From Gemmatimonadales bacterium (GTDB taxonomy: Bacteria > Gemmatimonadota > Gemmatimonadetes > Gemmatimonadales > GWC2-71-9), in the NCBI GenBank assembly GCA_019637315.1, contig JAHBVU010000014.1, forward strand, positions 34,720-98,719: DNA of 64,000 bases, in the 5' to 3' direction. This document shows, piece after piece, positions 36,152 through 45,351 of this stretch. Position numbers and translations under genes: made by a program. The notes beneath the pieces were generated by a model. It ran no database searches, was not told the origin of the DNA, and saw nothing but the letters and a program-made list of their open reading frames with translations. Each line of letters opens with the position of its first letter. Position 1 is the first letter of the stretch.

Positions 36152-37435
36152 TCAGTTTCGCTTGATGATGACGACGCGACGGTTCTGCTCTCGTTCTGCT
36201 TCGGTGGCGTTTCCCCCCACAGGTTCGCTCTCCCCTTTCCCGACGGCCTGGAGCCGAGTCGGGGCAATTCCCCGTTTGGTGAGATAGGCTGTGACAGCCG
36301 CCGCACGCCGCTCTGAAAGCTGCTGATTGTAGGCGGTACCTCCCAGCGCATCGGTGTGACCTTCGATGGTGATCTGGAGATCAGGGTGCTGCTCCAGGGC
36401 CTGGTAGAGTTGCTCCAGCGTTGGTGTCGATTCGGGGCGCAGTCGGTCGCTGTCGAAGTCGAAGAGGATGCCTCGGGTCGTGACCGACCCGTCCCGATCG
36501 AGTGCCTGGTAGAGGGGGGCGCCGTGAACGGCCACCACCAGCCTGCTGATGTACGCAGGCCGGCCCTGCGTGGCGGGAACATGAATCTCGATGGCGTCGC
36601 CACGGGCAAACTCACCGGCAGGCAGTTGGGCGGCCCGCTCGGTGCCGGCATAGAGAATGGCGTAGTCGTCGGCGGGGTCCGGACCGCCGTCGACCTGGAA
36701 CCGGTAGGCGATGGGCTCCGTCGCGATATGCCAGAAGCCGGCCGTGCTCGATCGGTGCTGTCCCTTCTCGGCGATTCCCGACACCTGATACAGGTAGAGA
36801 TACGGCCCATGGTAGGTCCGCATGTTGCGCGACTCGGTCCTCGACGTCGTGAGAACGAGTGCTGCGTTCGGAGCCGAAGCCTGGAAGTCGAGCTCGATCG
36901 TGAAGTCGTCTGGCAGCGCCTTGCCGAGGGGCACGACGATCGTCGTCGGAGCAGTGAACTCGAGCACCCGAGCACTGTCCCGTTCGACCGTCTGGGCGTT
37001 GCCGGAGACAAAAGTCAGTTGCTTGGCAGGGAATCGACCGATCGGCTCGCGTGCGAGGTCGAGCGCATACCAAACGGTGTTACCCGGCACATAGTCGTAG
37101 TTTCGCCACACCCCGCTGCCCGGCTGGTCCGCAGCTCGGCTCGCGTCTCTGGCGTCCGTGACCGGCCGTCCTTTATCGTCGAGGATCACCTGGCCCTCGG
37201 CGTCAGTAAAGACGGCCGTCTTGCCATCCTTCCTCGCCTTCTCCGCACACGCCGCGTCGCCGACGACGCAGCGAACCGCGTTCCTCGTCATGGCCTCGGC
37301 CTTCCGGCCGACCTCGTCTTCCGCAGCGCGCTGGACCCGTCGACGAATCCGGTCGAGCTGCCCTTCAACCGGTCCTGCGCCGCCAGCCATCAGGAGCAGG
37401 AGCAGAGAGCTGTGGCGGAGCGAAGGAGGTCGCAT
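36152..37435 (-). CDS. OmpA-family outer-membrane/peptidoglycan-linking protein
   Basis: A 427-residue exported protein. A signal peptide (SSLLLLLMAGGAGPVEG) is followed by a charged helical segment, a beta-rich central domain of about 170 residues that resembles concanavalin-like sandwich domains (FTIELDFQASAPNAALVL), and a C-terminal OmpA peptidoglycan-binding domain from about 310. That domain carries GILFDFDSDRLRPES, IEGHTDALGG, NQQLSERRAAAV and NRRVVI. It should tether the envelope to the wall. It is divergent from the histidine kinase gene across about 190 bp, where I see no convincing promoter. Confidence 0.9.
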   Translation of the reverse strand: MRPPSLRHSSLLLLLMAGGAGPVEGQLDRIRRRVQRAAEDEVGRKAEAMTRNAVRCVVGDAACAEKARKDGKTAVFTDAEGQVILDDKGRPVTDARDASRAADQPGSGVWRNYDYVPGNTVWYALDLAREPIGRFPAKQLTFVSGNAQTVERDSARVLEFTAPTTIVVPLGKALPDDFTIELDFQASAPNAALVLTTSRTESRNMRTYHGPYLYLYQVSGIAEKGQHRSSTAGFWHIATEPIAYRFQVDGGPDPADDYAILYAGTERAAQLPAGEFARGDAIEIHVPATQGRPAYISRLVVAVHGAPLYQALDRDGSVTTRGILFDFDSDRLRPESTPTLEQLYQALEQHPDLQITIEGHTDALGGTAYNQQLSERRAAAVTAYLTKRGIAPTRLQAVGKGESEPVGGNATEAEREQNRRVVIIKRN

Positions 37436-37626
37436 GTTCCCGTCCGATCGGTGGTGTCAGATGATGTGCGAGACCGATCCAACGGTAGGGAGCCCGGGCT
37501 CGACCCACAATCGGCCGTTTGGGTGATGGCGGGCGAATGGAGGGCCATCCATGTTGCCGCCGGGTCGCGCGACCGGTAGTCGCACGGTACCTTCTCGAAC
37601 CCGTTACCCTGGATGCTGACACCTCG

Positions 37627-40600
37627 ATGGAATGGCCCCTGTTCTGGTCCGGCGGATCTGGCCCTCGAGTTCCGGCTGGTCTGGCGGCGGTGCTTGCCGT
37701 TTCGCTGGTGGTGAGGCTCTCGGCTCAGGGGCCGGTCGATCCCGTGTTCCGCCCCGCCAGCGACGTCGAGCGGCTGCTGCCGCAGAGTTCCGTTTACGAC
37801 ATTCTCGAGGATCGAGCCGGATTCCTGTGGTTCGGGACGCGCGAAGGCGTGGTCCGCTGGGATGGCTACCAGGTACGCACCTGGAAACATGATCCTTTCG
37901 ATTCGGCATCGGTGCCCGGCAACGTGATCCGCTTCCTCGATCAGGATCGCTTCGGCCACATCTGGCTCCTGGCACACAGCTACCTCGATCGCCCTGCCGG
38001 GATCGCGCGGTTGGTCGGCCCCGACTATCAGCGCATCGAGCGGTTCGGCGCCGATGGTCATATCGTCCTCGATCAGAATCGTTCTCCGGTACTGGTGTTG
38101 TCTGATTCGATCCTGATCTTCGATTCGGTGACGGCCCGGTTCGGAGCCGGCTTCTCCAGAGCTCCTCCGCTCGTCCGGTCTGCAGGCACATTCCTTCCTA
38201 CCGGGACTGCCGCACGCGATGGCTCGCTTTGGCTGCTCTCGCCGGAGCGCGGGCTCGAGCGCTGCGATCTTGCGGCGGGTCGTTGCGCAGCAGTCCCGTT
38301 GCAGGGCGCTGGCTGGCACGTTGCCGGGCGTCTTCGCCAGGACCGGGATGGGTCGGTCTGGATTCCGCATGGACGCGAGGTGTACCGCTGGGGAGACCAG
38401 GGACTGCATCATGTCATCACGCTCGGTCCGGATGACAGCGCCGTCGACTTCGGCTGGAGTACGGACGGTACGCTGTGGATTCTCGGCCGCGCAGGCGTTA
38501 CCCATCTCAGGGCGGGCCGTCCCGGCCGGGCTCCACTGCAGGTTCTCGGCGGAGCAGCGAACCTGGCGCCGGTCGTCCTTCGTGTCGACCGATCCGGTGC
38601 CGTCTGGGCTGGAACCGTCTGGGGTCTCTACCGCCACCACCCCGGTGCGCCGGTCTTTGGCCACCGGGAGCACGACCCCCGCAACGACAACAGCCCGAGC
38701 GCCGGACTCGTGGTCTCGCTGGCGGAGTCGGGCGACGGCGCGGTCTGGATCGGGACCATTGGCGGTGGTCTCAATCGCTGGAACCGTTCGACCGACACAT
38801 TCCGCCGCTTCCGGAGCACAGCCGGCGAGCCAAGGTCTCTGACCAGCGACGTGATCTGGTCTCTCGCTGCGGATCCGCAAGGTGCGGTCTGGGTCGGCAC
38901 CGATCGCGGGCTCAACCGGATTTCGCGGGAGGGCCAGGTGGGACGGCTCTTTCGAGTCGATCCGTCCCTGGATCAGCCGCTGGTCGGGTCGCCCAACTCC
39001 GTCAGCGATCTGGCAATCGATCGAGCGGGGCGGGTCTGGATGGCATGCGGCATCTATTGCGGCGACAGTCTGTTCTTCTACGATCCGCAGCGGCGGCGGT
39101 TCGGCGGAGTAGCGACTCCGGGCGTAGTCGGGGCGGGCTACCTCCACCCGGCGGACTCATCGACGCTCCTGATCGGAGCACTGAGCGGAGTGCACCGTTT
39201 CAACCCGACGGCCGGGCAAATCCTCTCGTCGCCGGAATCGGGACAGAGCAACCTGGACGGGATCCTTGCGTTTCTCCCGGCGCGCGACGGCGGCCTTTGG
39301 CTCGGAACCAACAGCGGCTTGTATCGGTTCGATGCTTCGGGGCGGATGCGCGCGCGGTATACCGAGCGGGATGGCCTGCCAGGCAACGCGGTGTACGGCC
39401 TGCTCGAGGATCGGCGAGGGCGGATCTGGGGGTCGACCAACCGCGGACTGGTTGCGGTCGAGCCGGATTCGCAGGGCATCGCGGTGCGGACCTACGATCA
39501 GTCGAACGGCCTGAGCAACACGGAGTTCAACCGCAACGCTGCGTTGGCCACCCGCGACGGCACCTTCCTCTTCGGCGGAGATCGGGGCCTCACCTTCTTC
39601 GATCCGGAAGGAATCGAACCCAACCGCTATCGGCCACCCGTCGTCATTACCAGCGTCAGGCGCTCGACCCAGAGGACTACCCGCGTCGTCACCGATCCGG
39701 GTTCGGAGCCGCTGCGCATCGCGCCGGATGACTACACATTTACGATTGAGTTTGCCGCCCTCAACTATCGCAATCCGCACCGCAACCGCTATCAGGTCAT
39801 GCTGGAAGGGTTCGATGCCGAATGGCGCTCACAGGGGCATGAGCGCCGGACCACCTACACCAACGTGCCGCCTGGCAGCTACCGCTTCATGGTGCGTGGC
39901 TCCAACGACGACGGTATCTGGAACGAAACGCCAGCCGTTCTCGCCGTCATCGTCGAGCCGGCCTTCTGGGAAACGGCCTGGTTCCGTCTGGGGCTCGGCG
40001 CGGCGGTCGTCGGGCTGATCGCGTTTGCGACGTGGTACGTGTCGCGAAGTCGTTACCGACTCCAACTCCAAACGGCGCGGGCCGAGCATGCCCTGGCCCT
40101 CGAGCGAACCCGGATCTCGCGCGACATGCACGATGAGGTGGGCGCTAACCTGACCGAGATCACGATTCTGAGCGAACTCGCGCTGGCCGATGGCGACGAC
40201 CGCACTCGGTTGGAGCGGATCGGAGCGAAGTCGCGCGCCACGCTCGACTCGATTGCCGAGATCGTCTGGGCCACCGATCCGCGGAACGACGACGGCGATC
40301 GCTTTGTGGCCTACCTGCGGGAGGTCGCGGCCGAGTACTTGGAGTCGGCAGGCCTCGATGCGCAACTCGATTTCCCGGTTCCCGGCGCCCTGGGCTCTGC
40401 GGGGCCCGACTGCCGGCGGACCGTCCTGCTCGTGATCAAGGAGGCCTTGGCCAATGTCGTCAGGCACGCTGGAGCTCGCAGCGTTGGCGTCTCGCTCGAG
40501 GTGTCGGCTACCCGGATCCGTGCCATCGTTCGAGACGACGGGCGCGGCATCGGACCCGACGCAGGCGCGGGCGGCGGCAACGGGCTGCGCAACATCCGCA

Positions 40601-40728
40601 GTCGCGCGGAAGAAGCAGGCGGCTCCGTGATTCTGGAGTCGCTGCCTGGGGGCGGAACGGCAGTGACGGTCGAGCTGCCGATCACCGGCGGGTCAGCCGA
40701 CCGGGGAGGAGGCGCGGGCAGCCCATGA
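37627..40728 (+). CDS. Two-component propeller (reg_prop) sensor histidine kinase
   Basis: A 1,033-residue membrane sensor. After a signal segment (GLAAVLAVSLVVRLSAQG) the periplasmic part is a two-domain propeller built of reg_prop blades (repeats such as GFLWFGTREGVVRWDG, GAVWVGTDRGLNRI, GLWLGTNSGLYRFD) to about residue 660. A Y_Y_Y immunoglobulin-like domain follows (RNRYQVMLEGFDAEW) and one membrane helix at about 785-805. The cytoplasmic part is a HisKA_3 kinase: the phospho-accepting His835 is in RDMHDEVGANL, and the ATP site has VIKEALANVVRHAG and DDGRGIG. Sensors of this kind often detect polysaccharide or envelope ligands. Its stop overlaps the response regulator start by 4 bp. Confidence 0.94.
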   Translation: MEWPLFWSGGSGPRVPAGLAAVLAVSLVVRLSAQGPVDPVFRPASDVERLLPQSSVYDILEDRAGFLWFGTREGVVRWDGYQVRTWKHDPFDSASVPGNVIRFLDQDRFGHIWLLAHSYLDRPAGIARLVGPDYQRIERFGADGHIVLDQNRSPVLVLSDSILIFDSVTARFGAGFSRAPPLVRSAGTFLPTGTAARDGSLWLLSPERGLERCDLAAGRCAAVPLQGAGWHVAGRLRQDRDGSVWIPHGREVYRWGDQGLHHVITLGPDDSAVDFGWSTDGTLWILGRAGVTHLRAGRPGRAPLQVLGGAANLAPVVLRVDRSGAVWAGTVWGLYRHHPGAPVFGHREHDPRNDNSPSAGLVVSLAESGDGAVWIGTIGGGLNRWNRSTDTFRRFRSTAGEPRSLTSDVIWSLAADPQGAVWVGTDRGLNRISREGQVGRLFRVDPSLDQPLVGSPNSVSDLAIDRAGRVWMACGIYCGDSLFFYDPQRRRFGGVATPGVVGAGYLHPADSSTLLIGALSGVHRFNPTAGQILSSPESGQSNLDGILAFLPARDGGLWLGTNSGLYRFDASGRMRARYTERDGLPGNAVYGLLEDRRGRIWGSTNRGLVAVEPDSQGIAVRTYDQSNGLSNTEFNRNAALATRDGTFLFGGDRGLTFFDPEGIEPNRYRPPVVITSVRRSTQRTTRVVTDPGSEPLRIAPDDYTFTIEFAALNYRNPHRNRYQVMLEGFDAEWRSQGHERRTTYTNVPPGSYRFMVRGSNDDGIWNETPAVLAVIVEPAFWETAWFRLGLGAAVVGLIAFATWYVSRSRYRLQLQTARAEHALALERTRISRDMHDEVGANLTEITILSELALADGDDRTRLERIGAKSRATLDSIAEIVWATDPRNDDGDRFVAYLREVAAEYLESAGLDAQLDFPVPGALGSAGPDCRRTVLLVIKEALANVVRHAGARSVGVSLEVSATRIRAIVRDDGRGIGPDAGAGGGNGLRNIRSRAEEAGGSVILESLPGGGTAVTVELPITGGSADRGGGAGSP

Positions 40729-41381
40729 CGCTCGTTCGGGTGGTAATCGTCGAGGATCGTGTCGAGGTGCGCGATGGCCTTGCCGCGCTGGTCAATCGTT
40801 CAGAGGCATGTCAGTGCGTTGCCGCCTACCCATCGGCGGAAGCTGCGCTGATCGGATTGGCGCAGGGGAATGCGGATGTTGTCCTGATGGACATCGAGTT
40901 GCCGGGCATCTCGGGCATCGAGGCGACGCGCCGTATCAAAGAACGCTGGCCAGCTGTGCAGATCATGATCCTGACCGTCTATGAAGACGACGACAGGATT
41001 TTCCGGTCGCTCGAGGCGGGCGCAACCGGCTACATGCTGAAAACGACGCCGCCGGCCCAGCTGCTTCGTGACATCCTCTTGCTTCACACCGGCGGGTCGC
41101 CGATGTCGAGCGGGATCGCTCGCCGGGTGGTGGAAACCTTCCACGGAGCCGGTCGGAGCGCCGAGGAGGTCGATCCCCTCACCTCACGCGAGCGAGAGAC
41201 CCTGTCCCTGCTTGCCCGGGGGTACCGGTATCGCGAGATCGCAGAGCAGCTCGGAATCACCTTTGACACCGTCCGCACCCATATCCGCCACATCTACGAG
41301 AAGATGCAGGTTCGCTCCCGAACCGAGGCGACCGTCAAGTTCCTGAAAGGGGCCCCCCGTCCTGCGCCGGACAAGGAGTGA
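40725..41381 (+). CDS. LuxR/NarL-family response regulator
   Basis: A 218-residue receiver plus DNA-binding protein, the partner of the upstream kinase (ATGA overlap). The receiver has acidic pocket E10/D11, phospho-Asp56 in VLMDIELPG, a Thr in ILTVYED and Lys106 in YMLKTT. The C-terminal LuxR helix-turn-helix spans about 150-212 (LTSRERETLSLLARGYRYREIAEQLGI, then TVRTHIRHIYEKM). Target genes are not obvious from the sequence. Confidence 0.96.
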   Translation: MTLVRVVIVEDRVEVRDGLAALVNRSEACQCVAAYPSAEAALIGLAQGNADVVLMDIELPGISGIEATRRIKERWPAVQIMILTVYEDDDRIFRSLEAGATGYMLKTTPPAQLLRDILLLHTGGSPMSSGIARRVVETFHGAGRSAEEVDPLTSRERETLSLLARGYRYREIAEQLGITFDTVRTHIRHIYEKMQVRSRTEATVKFLKGAPRPAPDKE

Positions 41382-41400
41382 GGCAGGCGACCGACCAATG

Positions 41401-41406
41401 TATATT
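41401..41406 (+). promoter_or_regulatory. TATATT -10 upstream of the NifU-like gene
   Basis: TATATT at 41401-41406 is a good -10, about 40 bp before the NifU-like start. No -35 is recognisable. The bases after it (CCGAGCA) recur after the same hexamer ahead of mrp. Confidence 0.4.
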
Positions 41407-41446
41407 CCGAGCAGCGTAGTCCCATTCGGTCTCTGGCTGGCAGAAA

Positions 41447-41677
41447 ATGGACATTCTGGCGCGTATCGAACAAACCCTGGACTCCCTCCGCCCCTACATC
41501 GCCTCGCATCGGGGGTCGGTGGAAGTGGTCGATTTCGATGATGCCGACGGCATCCTGACCCTCCGCCTCGGCGGTACCTGTCATGGCTGTGCCGCATCCA
41601 CGATCACGCTGCGCCAGGGTATCGAGGTCCGCCTGCGGGAGTATGTCCCCGAAGTGAAGGTCGTCCAAGCCGTCTGA
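41447..41677 (+). CDS. NifU-like Fe-S scaffold/carrier domain protein
   Basis: A 76-residue stand-alone NifU C-terminal (Nfu) domain, which binds and delivers a [4Fe-4S] cluster as a dimer. The ligand motif CHGCAAS at about residues 45-51 is intact, and GGSVEVVDF- and LTLRLGGTC-like stretches match the family. It stands immediately upstream of an Mrp-type P-loop carrier, so the pair form a small Fe-S delivery unit. A TATATT -10-like hexamer lies about 40 bp upstream. Confidence 0.93.
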   Translation: MDILARIEQTLDSLRPYIASHRGSVEVVDFDDADGILTLRLGGTCHGCAASTITLRQGIEVRLREYVPEVKVVQAV

Positions 41678-41685
41678 CCCCCCTT

Positions 41686-41691
41686 TATATT
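41686..41691 (+). promoter_or_regulatory. TATATT -10 upstream of mrp
   Basis: TATATT at 41686-41691 followed by GCCGAGCA, similar to the site ahead of the NifU-like gene. No clear -35. It would allow mrp its own transcript within the short gap. Confidence 0.35.
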
Positions 41692-41772
41692 GCCGAGCAC
41701 ATCGCGCTCGCCTGATGACCGATCCCCGGTCGGCGTCGGAACGGGTCCATACGGTTTTCGGCTGAGGTGTTC

Positions 41773-42885
41773 GTGTCGGAGTCTATTGAAGCGCTGGTCG
41801 GAGCTGCCCTGTCCCGGATCATCAATCCGCGTCTCGAAAGCGACGTGCTGTCCGCGGGGATGGTCCGAGACCTGACGGTGCATCAGGACGGGCGGGTCGC
41901 CTTTACCTTCCTGCTCGGCCGTTCGGATCCTGCCACGCTGGTGCGCGAAACTCGCTCGGCCCTCAAGGCCATTCCCGGCGTCACCGAGGTCAAGATCAGC
42001 GTGGTAGACCCTGCCGGCCCGGCGCCGACCACGCACGCCGCGCCCGGTGGCGCCGCGCCGCAGTCCACCGGGATGCCGGCTCCACCCGCTCCGGTCGAGT
42101 TTCCGCACCTGGGCCGGGTCATCGCCGTGTCGTCCGGCAAGGGCGGCGTCGGCAAGTCCACCGTTGCTGCCAACCTGGCGGTGGCCCTGGCGCAATCGGG
42201 CAGGCGGGTGGGCATCATGGACGCCGACATCTACGGGCCCAACATCCCTCGGATGTTCGGCCTCTTCGAGCGCCCTCCGGTCCGGGATGGGCGAATTCAG
42301 CCGCTCGAGGCGCACGGCGTCAAGCTGATGTCGATCGGGTTTCTGGTCGACCGCGATGCCCCCGCCATCTGGCGCGGTCCGATCATCATGAAGGTGATTC
42401 AGCAGTTCCTGCGGGATGTCGAGTGGGGCAACCTCGACTACTTCGTCGTCGACATGCCCCCGGGTACCGGTGATGCGCAGCTGTCACTGGTGCAGTCGGT
42501 GCAGGTGTCGGGCGCGGTCATCGTCACGACCCCGCAGGAAATGGCGGTCGGTGACGCGTTGCGGGGCGCCAAGATGTTCGAAAAGGTCAATGTGCCGGTC
42601 TACGGTATCGTCGAGAACATGAGTGCGTTCGTCGATCCCGCCACCGGACAGCGCTTTGCCCTCTTCTCGTCAGGCGGCGGTCAGCGCCTGGCCGACGAAG
42701 TGGGAGTTCCCCTCCTGGGCGAAATCCCGTTGCAGCCCGGCCTTGCGGACCAGGCGGATCAGGGGCGTCCGATCGTGATGTCGCTGCCCGACAGTCCGGC
42801 AGCGCAGGCGCTTCGGTCCGTGGCGGCGGCCGTCGAGGCCGCAGCCCGCGCGTCGACCATGTCGCTTCCCGTCATCAACCAGTAA
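41773..42885 (+). CDS. Mrp/NBP35-family P-loop ATPase lacking the CxxC motif
   Basis: Mrp/ApbC proteins are dimeric ATPases that carry Fe-S clusters. From GTG 41773 (or GTG 41767) it is about 370 residues: a DUF59/MIP18-like domain at 5-75, a Pro/Ala linker, then the ATPase with the deviant Walker A GKGGVGKSTVAANLA and switch II DMPPGTGD. The usual C-terminal CPHC-type cluster ligand after ENMS is missing: the sequence is SAFVDPATG (42625-42648). It may work without a bridging cluster or with other ligands. Variants without the cysteines exist in Actinobacteria as far as I recall. It is next to the NifU-like gene, and its end overlaps the convergent P450 gene by 11 bp. Confidence 0.9.
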   Translation: MSESIEALVGAALSRIINPRLESDVLSAGMVRDLTVHQDGRVAFTFLLGRSDPATLVRETRSALKAIPGVTEVKISVVDPAGPAPTTHAAPGGAAPQSTGMPAPPAPVEFPHLGRVIAVSSGKGGVGKSTVAANLAVALAQSGRRVGIMDADIYGPNIPRMFGLFERPPVRDGRIQPLEAHGVKLMSIGFLVDRDAPAIWRGPIIMKVIQQFLRDVEWGNLDYFVVDMPPGTGDAQLSLVQSVQVSGAVIVTTPQEMAVGDALRGAKMFEKVNVPVYGIVENMSAFVDPATGQRFALFSSGGGQRLADEVGVPLLGEIPLQPGLADQADQGRPIVMSLPDSPAAQALRSVAAAVEAAARASTMSLPVINQ

Positions 42886-44092
42886 CGGTCCAGCGCACCT
42901 TGAGGTGGCTCGGCCGCCGGAACTCGTATCCGGTGGGCCGAGCCGGATGCTCGGCGTCGAGGCGCAGCTCGCGGAGACGCGCGAAGATCGTCGGCACCAC
43001 CGCCATCGCCTCGGCGCGGGCAAGATGGGCTCCGAGGCAGAGGTGCCGCCCGATCCCGAACGAGAGGTGCTCGTCGGCGTTGGCGCGCGCGATGTCGAAG
43101 CGGTCCGGATCGGGAAACCTGGCCGGGTCGCGATTGGCGCCGCCGATCATACACTGCACGGTTTCGCCCGCTGGAATCCGGATGCCGGCAATGTCCGTAT
43201 CGCGAGTGGCAGAGCGGGTGCAGCTCTGCACCGCCGGCTCCCAGCGCAAACTCTCCTCGATGGCGTTGGGCCAGAGCGAGGCGTCGTCGCGGAGCCGATC
43301 GAGCGACTCACGGTCGGTGAGCAGCGCGTAGGCCGCGTTGGCCATCATCGAGTCGGTCGTTTCGATGCCCCCGAACAGAATGATCAGCGCGTTCGAGAGG
43401 ATCTCCTCGTCCTGGAGCCGGTCTGAGGCGTGCACCAGCGTCGAGAAGAGGCCGGCATCGGGCTCGGCAGCCGCGCGCTGAAGCAGTGGACGCATGGCCG
43501 CCCGGAACTCCGCGGCGGCGGTCTGTCCCCGGATCCGAGCGTCGGCATCCTGTGTAAAATTGGCGAGCGCGCGCGCGAAGTGTTCGTACCAGTGATAGAT
43601 CATCCCATGAAACTCATCCGGGATCCCCAGCACTCGGGCCACGCTGTAGACCGAGAGCGGCCCGGTCAGTGCCGTCCGCAAGTCGGCCTGGCCTTGCCAC
43701 TCGAACGACAGCAGCAGCCGGTCGACCTTGCTGACGACCACGGCGTCGAGTCCGTCCTTGATGCTCTTCTTGGCAAAAGGATGGATGCAGGCCGCCTTGT
43801 AGCGCTTTTGCAGGTCGCCGTCGATGCTGAGCATCTGGCGTCCGAAGATGTCCTGAATCGGCGAACCAGGATGGTCGGTGGTGAAGGTCTCGGTGTCGCG
43901 CAGCACCGCGAGAACGTCGTCATACCGTGTCACCAGCCACATGCCCGTATCGGGAAACCACGCAACCGGGGCGCGCTCTCTGAGTCGCGCCAGGTGCGGA
44001 TACGGGTCGTCACTCAGCTGGTACAGGGTGCAATCGGCCAGCGGCGCCTTGGGGCCGGTCCCGGCAGGGTGCGAGAGTGTCTGATGTGGCAT
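42875..44092 (-). CDS. Cytochrome P450
   Basis: A soluble class I-type P450 monooxygenase of 405 residues. The heme-binding loop is FGIGRHLCLGAHLAR with the axial Cys at about residue 352, the I-helix oxygen-activating motif is GGIETTD, and the K-helix ExxR is EESLR. No ferredoxin or reductase gene is nearby, so electrons must come from elsewhere. The bacterial CYP subfamily and substrate cannot be told from the sequence. The gene converges on mrp with 11 bp of overlap and has no room for a terminator. Confidence 0.96.
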   Translation of the reverse strand: MPHQTLSHPAGTGPKAPLADCTLYQLSDDPYPHLARLRERAPVAWFPDTGMWLVTRYDDVLAVLRDTETFTTDHPGSPIQDIFGRQMLSIDGDLQKRYKAACIHPFAKKSIKDGLDAVVVSKVDRLLLSFEWQGQADLRTALTGPLSVYSVARVLGIPDEFHGMIYHWYEHFARALANFTQDADARIRGQTAAAEFRAAMRPLLQRAAAEPDAGLFSTLVHASDRLQDEEILSNALIILFGGIETTDSMMANAAYALLTDRESLDRLRDDASLWPNAIEESLRWEPAVQSCTRSATRDTDIAGIRIPAGETVQCMIGGANRDPARFPDPDRFDIARANADEHLSFGIGRHLCLGAHLARAEAMAVVPTIFARLRELRLDAEHPARPTGYEFRRPSHLKVRWTVTG

Positions 44093-44137
44093 GTCCGGAA
44101 GATAGCCGCAGCAGGGATCCAGAGGCGGGCTCGGGCG

Positions 44138-45349
44138 TCAGCGGCCTTTGGCGGGGCGCTTCACGGCCGGAACGCCATGCTGCGGCGTGGCCCAGAGGTA
44201 TTCGTCGGTCAGCATTTCCTCCGGCAGGTACCGGCCCGCAAACGCCGGCCGGATCCCGGCGCGGCTCAGGACGGACGCGCCGAGCCCGACCGTGGCCAGG
44301 AGCCAGGTGGTCAGCGCGGCGCCGCCGAAGATCAGCGACCCCGCAAAGGGCACCCAGCCGAACAGCACCCAGGCCAACCACACGGCCGCCACGGCCCCGA
44401 GCCCGACGGCCAGATAGCGGAAACTGTTTGGTGAGATTCGGACGCCGTGGGCCATCCGGCGCCGAGCATGGGTCTCGCCCATGGCGTGCGCCACGGCCAG
44501 GAACCCGCCAACGATCCCGGCGATGACCAGCAGGGCGTAGACCGCAATCACGAACGGAACCAGCAGCACGCCCACTACGCTCAAGACCAGCCCCACGACC
44601 AGCATCCCGAAGGTCGGCACGATCAGGATCTGCGACAGGAGGCCGACCAGGAACGACCGGAAGAAGCTGTGGCTCACGGTATCGGAGACAGTCTCGAGGT
44701 TGGGCTTGCCGAAGAGCACCAGGCCAAAGCCGATCAGACCCAGGGTCAGGAAGGTGCCGATCACACCGGCTGCGTGCGTGGCGGTTCGGACGACCGGGCT
44801 GACCGGGGGCGAGACCGTGGTGGCCTGGACCGTGGGGTAGGTCAGGCTCCGCCCGCCCACGTTGCCGCCCCGGTTGGTGATCCGGCCGGCGTAGGCAATC
44901 ACGTCGCCGGTCACCGCACTGCCGCGGTGCAGCAGCACGTTGCCGTCGAGGGTGACCACGTTACCGGAGACTTTGCCGTAGACATCGGCCCGACCGCCGA
45001 TGACCAGGACATTCGATTTGAGCGATTCGCTCGACCCGACGCTGAAGTTGCCCACGTGGGCGTAGCCGTCGGGCGTGCGCAGACGAACCGCGGCGTAGGG
45101 CGCCTTGACCAAGCTGCGGAGCTGGCGTTCGAGCGCCAGCGGGTCCTCGATCGAGCCGAGCTCGACGACCGGCGCGGAGGGGTCGTCGGCCACGGGTTGC
45201 GGAGCGACTTCTCCCCAGGAGAGGCCGAGGTTTGGCAGCAGTTGTTCCCGAACGTAGTCGACGAACCGCCCGGCGCCCTGGTCCGGCACGGCATGCAGAG
45301 TCGAAGCATGCGTACCGAGCACGGCGAGAAGGGCGAGAACGCGCAGCAC
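44138..45349 (-). CDS. Beta-helix (bactofilin-like) membrane protein in sigma operon
   Basis: A 403-residue membrane protein. From a GTG at 45349, two bases after the anti-sigma stop, there is a signal peptide (LRVLALLAVLGTHASTLHA) and a periplasmic domain. A repetitive segment then reads like a short right-handed beta-helix of the polymer-forming/bactofilin type: about residues 100-165, with NVLVIGGRADVYGKVSGNVVTLDGNVLLH-like turns. The C-terminal half has about five membrane helices and ends in a charged tail. It is the third gene of sigma, anti-sigma and this. An envelope sensor or effector of that ECF system is likely but unproven. I do not know a named family. Confidence 0.78.
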   Translation of the reverse strand: MLRVLALLAVLGTHASTLHAVPDQGAGRFVDYVREQLLPNLGLSWGEVAPQPVADDPSAPVVELGSIEDPLALERQLRSLVKAPYAAVRLRTPDGYAHVGNFSVGSSESLKSNVLVIGGRADVYGKVSGNVVTLDGNVLLHRGSAVTGDVIAYAGRITNRGGNVGGRSLTYPTVQATTVSPPVSPVVRTATHAAGVIGTFLTLGLIGFGLVLFGKPNLETVSDTVSHSFFRSFLVGLLSQILIVPTFGMLVVGLVLSVVGVLLVPFVIAVYALLVIAGIVGGFLAVAHAMGETHARRRMAHGVRISPNSFRYLAVGLGAVAAVWLAWVLFGWVPFAGSLIFGGAALTTWLLATVGLGASVLSRAGIRPAFAGRYLPEEMLTDEYLWATPQHGVPAVKRPAKGR

Positions 45350-45351
45350 GA

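Noticed and set aside
37390..39147. A 585-codon minus-strand frame opposite the histidine kinase propeller
   Set aside because: The propeller repeats are clear on the plus strand; this is their shadow.
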